The position numbers and the translations under genes were made by a program. A stretch of DNA of 64,000 nucleotides from Bathynomus jamesi (lineage: Eukaryota > Arthropoda > Malacostraca > Isopoda > Cirolanidae): positions 153,501 to 217,500 of the forward strand of contig JAJOZX010003206.1 of assembly GCA_023014485.1 (NCBI GenBank). Direction: 5' to 3'. The notes beneath the pieces were generated by a model that had not been told where the DNA came from, did no database searches, and saw only the letters and a list, made by a program, of their open reading frames with translations. Each line of letters begins with the position of its first letter. Positions within the stretch are counted from its first letter, which is position 1. This document shows positions 19,926 through 30,753 of this stretch, in pieces.

Positions 19926-21317
19926 TTAACCACAAAGAAAATGATTTGGTGTCAATGGCTCTGCATCCTGCATACTGTTATAAACAAAGGTGATAGGCCT
20001 ACTGTTCACCATTGCTTCTACTTCACACAAAACAGTGCAGAATTCTTCTTTGCTCAAATGAGCATTAGCTAAATGTTTATTTAATGGACATTTTACACTT
20101 CTCACTAGCCTTTCCCAAAATCCTCCCCACCATGGTGCTCTCTCAACAATAAACTCCCACTGTACCCACTGTACCCCATGGTGTGAAAAGTAGGATTGGA
20201 ATCCCTCCTCTTTTAGCAAGGACCAAACTTCTTGCAGTTCCTGTGCAGCCCTTTTGAAGGTTTTTGCATCATCCGATATGATTTTATTTGGGAAACCACT
20301 TCTGTTCACAAACCTTTTAAAGGCCAAAAGAAATACTTCACCAATTAAGTTGCTTACGAACTTCAAATGGATTGCTCTGGTGGTAGAACATGTGAAAAGA
20401 CCTATATAACCTTTGTTAGACTCCCCTTGCTCATACACATAGACTGGACCTGCAAAGTCTACTCCCACTACATCAAATGGGGGAGTATAGACACACCGTT
20501 CTCTTGGAAGTGGAGCCACCTTTTCATGATAAAGCTTTGCACTCCAACGCTTGCAAACCACACATTTATGCAAGACCTTTTTTACTACTTGTCTAATTTT
20601 GGGAATCCAAAACTGTTGTTTGATCTCTATTATCACTTCTCTAACTCCAGCATGTAACAACTTATGATGCGTATCCAAGATCAAAAGTTCCACAAAGTGC
20701 CCCCCAGAAGGTAGCAAAATTGAATGTCTTTTCTCCTCTGGAAGCCCAGAAAACTGTAGTCTACCTCCTACTCTCAATAAATCCTGATCCAAAAACACAT
20801 CCAAACCCTTGAGAGCAGAATGTGTTGGTAGAACCTGTAATGGACTGCTGGTGAGCAATTCTCTCTCTTTACCAAATTTTTCCTTCTGCACATATACCAC
20901 CCAGTATTGCCTGGCTTGCTGAATCTCCTTACTGTTCAGAATTCCGTCCCTTTTTGTTTCTCCCTTAATGTTGTCTGTAAATCTATATACCCATGCTGTC
21001 ACTCTTAACAACCTTTTCAGACTGCTGATGTCCTCAAGCCTCACTATGGGGTCCTGCTGCATAACTTGACAACTGTTCACAGTGCATTTTCTCATCTCAC
21101 TCACCCATTCTTCTTCAGCCTGGCATTCTCCTTCAACAGGCTGATTAGAAGGCCAGTTTTCACTTCCAAGTTTTAGCCACTCTGGCCCATTCCACCACAA
21201 ACTTGAGTGTGCAAGATCTTTCACTGAAATTCCTTGTGTTGGTAAATCAGTTGGGTTTTGGGTACCTGGACAATGCTTCCATTGCTTTGAATCTGTGTGT
21301 GCTTGAATTTCCTCCAC
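19926..21317 (-). pseudogene. BEL-3 integrase core and upstream linker
   Basis: 463 open codons. An RNase H tail (KQWKHCPGTQNPTDLPTQG) is followed by the zinc-binding HHCC region (HHKLLHAGVREVI, CVVCKRWSAKL) and the DDE core: VVGVDFAGPVYV (D1), KIISDDAKTFKRA (D2) and PWWGGFWERLVRSVK (E). All catalytic residues are present. It is cut off from RT on one side by the solo LTR and from its C-terminus by a stop near 19924. Confidence 0.93.
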
Positions 21318-21373
21318 CCTATTGGCAACAAATAGTTTCCATTTCTTTGCCTGGCTTCTTAACCAGTGTCAAA

Positions 21374-21577
21374 CTATAGTGGAGTCTGTCCAATAATAGC
21401 TTGGAATTTCATAAAGGGCCAAAGACTTTTGCACTGTAACTGCAAGCCGACTAGCAATAACTGCCCATCAATTCCAACCTTGGAATAGAAAGCCTTTTCA
21501 AAGGTGCTACTCTGCTCTTTGCAGCAACCAACCTGCAACTTACTTCCTCTTTGAATGTGCCTCTTATATAAATACAA
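21374..21577 (-). pseudogene. BEL-3 RNase H fragment
   Basis: Low-integrity leftward sequence between the solo LTR and integrase encodes parts of RNase H across more than one frame (the region after the DASEEAYAT block at 22370-22519). The solo LTR is inserted right in that block. Confidence 0.6.
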
Positions 21578-22370
21578 TTTGAAAAAACTATATAGGGCTA
21601 TGGGTTGATTGCCTGATACCCTCATCCGTTGGAAATTTTCAGCAGATTTCAGTGGAGAGTTAACGACAAAAGCCCTATGTTTTTTCGTTAGTTTGTTATG
21701 TCAATGTAGGTCTTTAAAGGACCTCTTTATATTTAATTTTTTTCGGTAATTCTAGCCTCAGGATTTTAGATGTCTATATGTGAATGAAAGAAATTTTCCC
21801 ACCTTATTTTCGCTGGGCCTTAGTTTGCTTCAATGTAGGGCGTGACGATCTTCTTCGATGTAGGCCCGTTACGATGGAGCCTGCACTGCGAGTTGACACT
21901 TTGTAACTAATATAGGCAGTCACGAATTAAACCGGAAGGTATAGGCCTATCCTTTTTATAGTTATTAAGTTTTATATTATAAGGAATTCACTCAGAACTT
22001 TAAAAAAGACTTAGTACATCTTCCTTTGCTTAAAAAGCGTTGCTCTTACTAAACAGCTCTCAGTTCGCCACTCCTCAAATATAATCTTCATATTTTTATT
22101 ATAAATTGCTGATTTGACAAAGTTTTGTTTGTTCCTCTCTCGAACACGAAATAATAAAATTGTTTCTCGTGGTTATGTAGGCCCGATGCCTACATACGGG
22201 TTCTTTGTATGTATGGCAATCATTTCATTCCCATTAGGCTATGTCGCCAATCCCGAGGCAATTTTGTATAGATATTTAATTCAATTAATTAATAATTTAT
22301 ATTTAATTATGAAATAAAGGTACCACATACGATACCATGTTGTAAGCGTGTATAGTTTTTCCATATGCAA
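21572..22370 (-). repeat. Solo LTR of the BEL-2 family, TSD ATACAA/ATGCAA
   Basis: 21578-22364 is a leftward 787-bp relative of the 789-bp BEL-2 LTR (ATGGAAAAACTATAC start, TATAGTTTTTTCA-like end). It is flanked by ATACAA (21572-21577) and ATGCAA (22365-22370). Divergence from the BEL-2 LTRs is clearly larger than between those two, so it is older. Confidence 0.88.
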
Positions 22371-23320
22371 GTTGCATAGGCTTCCTCACTTGCATCACAA
22401 AAGATGTGCAACTCCAAATTGTCTGGACTATTGTTCAACTCTCCAAAGTACCATCTTGGGATTTCAATGTCTCCAAGATGTGCCAATTCTTTGAACCAAT
22501 ATTCCCACCTTACCGCCATATGATCAGGTAACTCTTGGTCCCAACCAAGTCCAATTTCCCAGAGGCTCTGAAACCAAATTTTTTACATTATCACAAATGG
22601 AGCCAGGAATCCAAGAGGATCAAAGACCTTCGAAGCCAAACTAAGAGCTGTACATTTTGTCCACCTTGTCTCATTCTCAGCCAGCTCTACTAAAAATTTC
22701 CCATTGAAGGTAAACAAATCCTCTCCTTGCTGCCAAACAATGCCTAGCACCTTTGTGTCTATCGCCCACAACTCCTTAATACCAGAATCCTCAATACTTT
22801 CTGCTGCATGAGGTCCTACACAGGACTGACTCATAAACTGTTATAACTGAGAATGATTGGTCTGCCATTTTCTAAGCTCCATGCCAGCCTCCCTCATTAT
22901 AGCTCTAGCCTCCATGAATATCTGTTTAGCCATTTCTGTATTATCCACTGAACACAGCAAATCATCAACATAAAAATTTTTCCTTATGTGGTCAATAGTG
23001 TTAGGATAGACTTCAGAATATTTCTTAAAATGGTACTGCATAGTAGCTGCCAACAGAAGTGGACTAGAGCTGAGGCCAAACAACACTGACTTCATTCTAT
23101 ATGCTTGAACCTTCGGTTCATTTTCCAACAAGTCTTTCGTATCCACCCACAGATACCTTACTGCATCTCTGTCTTCTGGTTTTAACTTTATCCTCAAAAA
23201 GGCTTGCTTCACATCTGCAGTCAATGCTACTCTACCAAACCTGAATCTCAGTAACAAGGAAAATAAATCTGCATTTAAATTTGACCCAGCATCCAAATGG
23301 TCATTCAAGAACACACCACC
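22371..23320 (-). pseudogene. BEL-3 reverse transcriptase palm to RNase H
   Basis: Leftward frames at 22841-23344, 22583-22834 and 22307-22519 encode LTADVKQAFLRIKL (motif A), LFGLSSSPLLLAAT, RKNFYVDDLLCSV (motif C, YVDD intact), ASKVFDPLGFLAPF and IFCDASEEAYATCIW (RNase H Asp). Frame changes near 22838 and 22570 disrupt it. The N-terminal RT part lies at 34447-34919 on the far side of BEL-2. Confidence 0.92.
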
Positions 23321-24109
23321 TATGGAAAAACTATACGCGCTCACAACATGGTATCATATGTGGTACCTTTATTTCATAATTAAATATAAATTATTAATTA
23401 ATTGAATTAAATATCTATACAAAATTGCCTCGGGATTGGCGACATAGCCTATTGGGAATGAAATAATTGCCATACGTACAAAGAACCTGTATGTATGCAT
23501 CGAGCCTCACATAACAACAAGAAAACCCAATTTATTGTTTAGTCTACCACAGAGAAGTAGACCAAACAAAACTTTGCCAGATCAGCAAATAATGAAAATA
23601 CAACGCGAATATAGGAATGGCTCTCGGAGCTGTTTAATAGTACAGCGAACGCTTTAAACAGGGAGGATGTGCTTTTGTCTTCCCTAAAGTTCTGAGTGAA
23701 TTCCTTATAATAAACTTAATAACTACATATAGGATAGGCCTATACCTTCAAGTGTTTATATTATGACTGCCTATATTAATTACATCAAGTTAACTCATCG
23801 CGTAACTCCATCGTGGCGGCCCTACACCGAAAAACATCGTGACGCCCTACATCGAAGCAAACTAAGGCCTAGCAAAAATAAGGTGGGACAATTTCTTTTC
23901 GTTCACATATAGGCATCTAAAACTCCGACGCTAAAATTACCATAAACAATTAAATATAAAGAGGTCCTTTAAAGACCTACATATTCATAACTCTCTAACG
24001 AAAAAACATAGGGCTTTTGTCGTTTAACTCTCCACTGAAATCTGCTGGAAATTTCCAACGGATGAGGGTATCAGGCAATCAACCCATAGCCTTATATAGT
24101 TTTTTCACA
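23321..24109 (+). repeat. 5' LTR of BEL-2
   Basis: 789 bp, TATGGAAAAACTATACGCGC to TATAGTTTTTTCACA. Only scattered substitutions separate it from 33658-34446 (for example AACATCGTG against AAGATCGTG). Confidence 0.95.
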
Positions 24110-24128
24110 TGGTGGCCCGTGTATGGGG
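24110..24128 (+). promoter_or_regulatory. Candidate primer-binding site of BEL-2
   Basis: TGGTGGCCCGTGTATGGGG directly follows the LTR and matches the BEL-1 site at 5707 except at two positions. A second, more diverged LTR-end plus TGGTGG copy lies at 24214-24265, a local tandem duplication. Confidence 0.6.
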
Positions 24129-24984
24129 AACTGACCCCTCTAAAATTTACACTAACACACACAGAGGCTAGGCTTAGCTCATTAGGCCTAACCCCAATTT
24201 CAACCATAACACCACTATAGTTTTTTCATATGGTGGCTTATGCAACTGGGAACCGATCCCTTTACCTTTACACTAACCGAAAACAAAGGCTTGTTCATTT
24301 AACAGGCATAACTCATTTTAGGTCCTATAAAAATAGGCCCACAACATTAAGTCTATTTAATAGGTCCTACTCTTCAAACTCAAAACAAAGCCTTGTTAAT
24401 TTAACAGGCTTAACTCATTTAAGGTCCTATCAAATAATAGGCCCAAACATAAGCCTACTTAGTAGGCCCACAAATAGGCCTATTTAGTAGGCCCACCTAA
24501 CTTTACCTTACATCAGGCGTCGGCAACCTTTTTGGTGTTGCGTGCCAATTCCATTTAAAAAAAATTTTTTTTATGGTCTTGAGTAGTATTTTTCCTCTCT
24601 TTTTTTAATCTTAAAATTATACAAAAAAAATAAATCTTTTCGCGTGCCAAGGATAGATGCCTCGCGTGCCAAGTTTGGCACGCGTACCAGGGGTTGCCGA
24701 CGCCTGCCTTACATAATAGGCCTACCGCTTAAAGTAGGCCTTACTCTTTACACTCAAGGCTTATCCTAACTAAAAACATTGTAAATTTTTAATTCAACCT
24801 GTGGCGCAGGTGATATAAAAAACTTATTACAGTAATTTAACTCGCTCAACATCATAAAATTAAACTCAGAACTTTAACACTAACAACAATTATGGAAGAC
24901 TTGGAAAAAGGGTAAAAACCCAGACCAAGAAAACAAAAACACAGACCTTGGGCTACGGCACCATCTCAAAATCACAAAAAATTA
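24129..24984 (+). other. BEL-2 leader with TAGGCC-rich repeats and a MITE
   Basis: No coding sequence. Direct repeats of CTTGTTMATTTAACAGGC and many TAGGCCTA-type words occur at 24270-24500. The MITE at 24514-24706 interrupts it. Confidence 0.7.
24506..24714. mobile_element. 193-bp hAT MITE with TSD CCTTACAT
   Basis: 24514-24706 starts CAGGCGTCGGCAACC and ends GGTTGCCGACGCCTG (perfect 15-bp inverted repeat). CCTTACAT is duplicated at 24506-24513 and 24707-24714. Subterminal GCGTGCCA words are repeated. The 8-bp duplication and CAGG terminus fit hAT. Confidence 0.96.
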
Positions 24985-25892
24985 ATGAGGAAAAAATCAG
25001 CACGTAAAGGTGTCATCACCAAACTGTACAATGATTTCAAACAAAAGGAACCTACAAGATATGATCTTGAAACAACATTAAATTCTATTACTCGTTACAA
25101 ACAAGAAATTCTCATACTAGATGAAGACATAATTACAGAAATTGATGACACAATTGAACTAACAGATGATGAGTATTCTACTCTCCTACTTGACAATGAA
25201 AATTACATTACAAAAATTAACAACTATATTTCTGAAATTCAAAACCAACTTGATGAGTGCAAAAAAGAAGACACATGAAAGCTTCTTAGAAGCTAAGAAA
25301 TGCTTCATTTAGCCCTCCCAATGTGGCTGAGGGCAATGAACTAAAATCAAAATTGCCTACACTTGCAGTACCCACTTTTGAGGGTGACAGAGCCAAATTT
25401 CAATCTTTTATTGAAAAATTTCATAGCCTTATAGGTAATAAAAACTACATTACAGATGTTGATAAATTTAGTTATTTAGTGAACTATCTGAAAGGCCCAG
25501 CCTTAAGATTAGTGGAATCACTACCAGCCATAGGTACTTCTTATTCTGTAGCAATAGAATTACTTAACAGAAATTACATGAATAAGGATGAAATTATACA
25601 TGATTTGGCTCTTAAAGTAATGAACATGCGAACCCCAAAAGACAACTATGGTGACCTCTTTGACTTTTACTGTGAGTTTGAATGTCTCATGGGACAACTT
25701 AAAAACAATAATTTAAACATTGCAGAAACAGCTTGGATCATTCAAGCTGTTGTTTTTGAAAAGCTCCCTTCTAAAGTCAAAGAGATATTTCATCAGAGGA
25801 CAACTGACATATACCCTAGCCTTAATAAACTAAGAGAAGATTTCCCAACTGTACTGCACTTTACAAATCAAGTTACACACCCCAAAATTTAA
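24985..25892 (+). pseudogene. BEL-2 Gag (DUF1759-like)
   Basis: An N-terminal acidic helical segment (24985-25278) and, in a second frame, VPTFEGDRAKFQSFIEKF, DKFSYLVNYLKGPALRLVE and ELLNRNYMNKDEI form the BEL/Pao Gag signature. A frame change lies in 25279-25323. The product would form the particle core. Confidence 0.88.
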
Positions 25893-26001
25893 CACACAAG
25901 AAAAAACCAACAATGCAGAAAACCAAAAACCTAACAAAAGATTTCAACACTTACCAGTTACATCAAAACACAACCGCAAAACTCAATTTGCAGAAAATAA
26001 A

Positions 26002-26391
26002 GTGACAGAAAAAGACTCAAAGACTCCTACTCTGCAAAACTTTAATGTAGCTACTTTTGAGTATAATCCCACACCATGCAAATTTTGTTTTAGCAGTGAA
26101 CATTATTCTACAAATTGTCCCAAATACAAAGACTTTACAGCAAGGTCAAAACGTTGTGAACAACTAAACTTATGCAAAAAATGCACTGGATCAGGGCACC
26201 AAAAGTCAAATTGCAAATCAAATTTGATATACAATTGTAAGTTTTGCAACAGTTTTGACCATGTTACCCCTATGTGTAATACACACACAGACATTGGAAA
26301 AACTGACAAACATTATGAACAAACACCCAAATCAAACCAAAACAAACAGAAACAAACAAAATGCTATGAATGGACATATCAGTTCATCTAG
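26002..26391 (+). pseudogene. BEL-2 zinc-knuckle region of Gag-Pol
   Basis: Cys/His clusters CKFCFSSEHYSTNCP, CKKCTGSGHQKSNC and CKFCNSFDHVTPMC: three knuckles of CX2CX4HX4C type, usual between Gag and protease in BEL/Pao. A frame break separates it from Gag at about 25890-26000. Confidence 0.88.
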
Positions 26392-26439
26392 CATTAACCA
26401 CAATTCAAAAATTCTTTTACCAACCACAACTTGGAAATC

Positions 26440-26900
26440 CAAAACAAAAAGGACAAATAGTACAGGTTAGGTGTCTTTTAGATACCTGCTCACAACAAAC
26501 ATTTGTAACAAACAACTGATAGAAAAATTGGGACTTCAAACCAACAAGGAGATGAAGATCTCTCTATTTCATCATTTATCAATAAAAACCCAGTACAAGC
26601 CAGTTTTAAAACTGCAAATATAACTTTAACTCTTGATGAAACATTTGAAACCCTTAAGGTTGTTGTTGTGGACAAAGTAGAACAAGAAAAAATACAAATA
26701 GCTGGGTTAAAACAAGCTTTGCTCCAACTTCAAAATAAATACACGATAGCTGATAAAACCCTTAATGCAGATGTAGTTGATGATATACATATGCTCATGG
26801 GGGCTGACTATCTTCATCTGGTCCATAGAGGCATCATTAAAATTGGAGATGGAATAGCCATACAAACTCCCACAGGTATTGCTCTTTGGGTGACATAACT
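26440..26900 (+). pseudogene. BEL-2 aspartic protease and following domain
   Basis: RCLLDTCSQQTFV is the retropepsin active-site region (DTC in place of DTG) near 26465-26510. Beyond frame changes, VDDIHMLMGADYLHLVHRGI matches the IGADYxxxL block that follows protease in BEL/Pao. Several stops make it inactive. Confidence 0.8.
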
Positions 26901-27134
26901 AAATACCATCTTACTACTGACACAGAAAACACAGAACATGAACAAAATTTACGCAAAACAAAATCACCACAGTCACAAATTTCTGACTATGTGACAAACT
27001 CGAACTACAAAAACACTGTCATAATCCCACATCATTTGAATGAAAATGATTCCACATTGGATGAAGGGTTACAGCAGTTGTGACTATTAGAATCAGTTGG
27101 CATAAAGGACAGTACTATTACACATGAAGACCAA

Positions 27135-27900
27135 TTGATGACAGAACAATTTAAGGATACATTACAACACAGAGACAATCAATACTATGTGGAGCTGCCT
27201 TGGAAAACACCTTGTCCAGAAATAATGGACAATTTGAAAGTAGCTAAGGCACATCTGTATAAAAATTACAGAAAACTAAAAAATGACAATCTTTTAGAAC
27301 AATACAACAACATATTCAAGGAACAAATAGAAAGGGGCTTCATTGAAGAAGTTACTGATGAACCCTTTAAAAAACGAGGTTGTCATTATTTAACACACAG
27401 GGGAGTTTACAGAGAAGACTCATCCACAACTAAACTAAGAGTAGTATACAACTGTAGTTTAAAAGACACAAATTCTGTTAGTTTAAATGATTGTCTCATG
27501 GAAGGCCCAAACCTTGTCTCAGATCTTGTAAAAATTCTCCTTTGCTTCCGTTTAGACAATTATGCAGTACAAAGTGACATAGAAAAAGCATTCCTCTGTA
27601 TAAATTTGAAGCTTGAGTATGATAAAAATCATCTCAGGTTTTTGTGGTTGAATGATCCACATGACCTTAACAAAGGTTTCAAAACCTACAGATTTAAAGT
27701 AATTATTTTTGGAGCAAATTGCTCTCCAAGTATTCTTGCTTTAACAATTAAAACCACCTAAACTTATTTCAAGAGGACTTAACAGTTCAGTTTTTAAAAC
27801 AAAACTTTTATGTGGATAACCTCATTGGTTCCACTGTAACTGAAGAGGAATTGCTTGAAATTTACCAAATGTCACAACCCATAATGAAGCAAGGAAATTT
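27135..27900 (+). pseudogene. BEL-2 reverse transcriptase
   Basis: Contains YYVELPWK, RRGVYREDSSTTKLRVVYN-type fingers (TKLRVVYNCSLKD), SDIEKAFLCINL (motif A) and FGANCSPSILA. After a frame break at 27760, NFYVDNLIG shows motif C as YVDN, so one catalytic Asp is changed. Confidence 0.92.
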
Positions 27901-27927
27901 TGGATTGAGAGTGGGTTTCTAATTCTC

Positions 27928-28990
27928 CTAAATTAAATGAACAAATAACAAAAGACAACAATGGGAACATTGAACCAAACAATTACACGAAAACACTTGG
28001 AATGCTTTGGTTTTTAAAACAGAATTCTGAACACGATGACACTCTTTGCACAAAGAGTTATAACTTAAATCCAAATGCCAATACAAAAAGACAAGTGCTT
28101 TCAGAATCATCCAAAATTTTTGACCCCATTGGATTATATTTACCAGCAACCATAAGATCCAAAATCCTTTTGCAAGACTTATGGAAAAAGAAAATTGATT
28201 GGGATGAACCACTTTCAGTGGAAGACCAACTTCATTGGAAAAAATTAGCCACAGACTTGAACAAAGTTCAAGACATCTACGTACCAAGATGTGCTGGCTA
28301 CAGATTGAAATCGCAAACACTACACATTTTTACAGATGCCAGCACACAAGCTTATGGGTGTTGTGCCTATTTAACAAGTGAAAATGAAAGTAACTTGGTT
28401 TATTCAAAGGCAAAAGTGGCACCCTTAAACCAAAAGAAAACTGTACCACAACTTGAATTATTAGCTGTCTCATTGGGAGTTAAAACAGCAACTTTCTTTC
28501 ACAAGTGTATAAAGAAGTTGACATAACAAACATTTACTTATGGACAGACAGTCAAATTTGTCTAACATGGGTGACCAACACAGATACAACTTCTTGCAAA
28601 AATATATTTGTGAAAAACAGACTAACAGAAATCAAAACTGCAAACACAAACCTTGGTATCAAATTTAGGTACATAAAAACAAAGAGAATCCTGCAGACTT
28701 TTTGACAAGAGGGCTCTCTTACAAGCTGTTGAAAACAAATAAAATCTGGTATGAAGGGCCCGAATGGCTAACATGTGAGGATCTTTGGCCAGCCAAAGTA
28801 GTTAACCTCACACTCAACTCTACAACAACTGAAAAGATCACTGAGGACAAACCTATATTTGACTATCATTATTCAGACCTAAACAAACTCTTGAGAATTA
28901 CAGTCTATTGCTGCAAGTTTGTCAATAGCTACCTTCTCAAACACTGTCCTCAGAAGCCTTTTCTAACTTAACAGAAACTGCAACAAATAC
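27928..28990 (+). pseudogene. BEL-2 RT thumb and RNase H
   Basis: SSKIFDPIGLYLPATIRSKI marks the RT connection. IFTDASTQAYGCCAYL (Asp), PQLELLAVSLGVKTA (Glu) and LWTDSQICLTWV (Asp) are the RNase H catalytic sites, split by a frame change at about 28520. The frames at 28505-28705 and 28702-28971 overlap by one codon and lead to the integrase. Confidence 0.9.
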
Positions 28991-29082
28991 TGGCTCAAAC
29001 AGATACAAGCTTCAGAATTTGACAAGGAGTTGAAGTATCTTAGGTCCAGTACACATTAAACAAAGGAATTCCTTCACTTGTC

Positions 29083-29806
29083 ATGGATCTAAATCTGTAC
29101 CTGGATACAGAGGGTCTGATAAGGTGTAAAGGAAGGCTTAACAAGTCAACTTTGACTTACAACTCTAAGCACCCAATTCTTCTTCCAAGGAGAAATCACT
29201 TCACAAACTCATCATCAGGGATACCCACAACAAAATACACCACATGGGGTCCCACAAACCCTGACAGAGCTGAAAAAACTTACTGGCTACCAAAGGGTAG
29301 AACTGAAACAAAGAAAATTTTAAACACATGCATTCCTTGTAAACGTATCCATTCACGACCCTTTAAGACCCCAAGCCCTCCAGACCTACCTGTGGAACGA
29401 GTAACATTTACTCGGCCATTTGAAACCACGGGTATTGACTACACTGGAGCGGTAAATGTGAGTTTTGGAGAAAATGGATTCAAAGGAATACAAAGTGTAC
29501 ATTGTACTCTTCACCTGTGCTGCCACACGTGCCATATGTCTAGACATAGTAGAAGATCTGACAGCAGAAGCTTTTATTGCTGCTTTCAGACGATTTTGTG
29601 CACACAATTCTGTACCCAAAACTATATGGTCAGACAATGCCACATACTTCAAATCTGGTGAAAGAATTATTCATCAGATTTGTGACAGTGAAACAGTACA
29701 AACTCATTTAACCAAACACAATATAACCTGGAAGTACATTCCTGTTAATACACCATGGTATGGTTCATTTGGGAAAGAAACATACAACTGTAAAGAACTG
29801 CCTTAA
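29083..29806 (+). pseudogene. BEL-2 integrase core
   Basis: YWLPKGRTETKKILNTCIPCKRIH is the zinc-binding half, TTGIDYTGAVNV holds the first catalytic Asp and KTIWSDNATYFKS the second. The expected E region (PWYGSFGKETYN) has lost the Glu context by a frame change at 29775. Two frames (29083-29661 and 29465-29806) carry it. Confidence 0.9.
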
Positions 29807-29845
29807 AAAGACTATTGGGACAAACATCTACAACTTTTTGAACTC

Positions 29846-30496
29846 ATGACTATTCTGTCAGAAATTGAAAATGTTGTCAACAACAGACCATTAACTTATG
29901 TGGGAGATGGTATTAATGAGCCAGAACCTCTCACACCAAACCACCTAATTAAGGGAGAAACAGTAAACATGTTACCAGAATCTGAACATAACAGTACAGA
30001 GGATCCAGATTGGGAAATAGGACACAAAGAACTCAACACAAAATACCAACATTTGACACAAATCAAAACTCAATTTATAACAAAATGGAGAGAAGAATAC
30101 TTAACAAGTCTTAGAGAAAGACATAAACAATTAACAAAAAATTGGAATGATTCAGTCAAAATTGGGGACATTGTGTTGATACATGACAAGACACCAAGAC
30201 AACATTGGTCAATGGGAAAAGTCTTGGAACTCAAAACTGGTGAAGACGAAGTTACCAGGGTTGTAAAACTGAAAACAGCAACTGGTGAAACCACCAGAGA
30301 TATCACATTACTATATCCTTTGGAGTGTGGGGCTAAATTAGAACCATTACCCCAAAGGATGGATCAGGATACTATTGGGGAGGAATCTCTCAATGTACCT
30401 GATGTAACTCAGACTAAACCAGACAGGCCTCAAAGAAAGACTGCTTTGAAAGCCAGAAAACTTTTACAAGAAAAAATTAAGACTGGTGACTTATAA
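29846..30496 (+). CDS. BEL-2 Pol C-terminus
   Basis: Frame with EIENVVNNRPLTYVGDG, EPLTPNHLIKGE, KIGDIVLIHDKTPRQHW and TRDITLLYPLECG. It is clearly related to the BEL-1 remnant at 6593-7278 (about half identical by eye). Stop at 30494-30496; the 3' UTR runs to 30753. Confidence 0.92.
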   Translation: MTILSEIENVVNNRPLTYVGDGINEPEPLTPNHLIKGETVNMLPESEHNSTEDPDWEIGHKELNTKYQHLTQIKTQFITKWREEYLTSLRERHKQLTKNWNDSVKIGDIVLIHDKTPRQHWSMGKVLELKTGEDEVTRVVKLKTATGETTRDITLLYPLECGAKLEPLPQRMDQDTIGEESLNVPDVTQTKPDRPQRKTALKARKLLQEKIKTGDL

Positions 30497-30753
30497 ACCT
30501 TACACAAACTGAGCAAAGTTAAAATGCTTAATAACTTTACTTTAATTCCATAAATTTCCTATACCTAAAGGGAGTCAAACTGATTGACATAACTTTAACT
30601 AAACTTGAGAAGTTGGCCTCTTGAACTTTATATTTAAATAGGTCTTGAGTAACCTTCTCTTCCTAAATTCCTACTTCATTCTTTTAATCCATTTTTACGT
30701 TTTACACAGTTTGTCAAAAAATTTGATCTATAACATACAAATTTTTCTCCGGT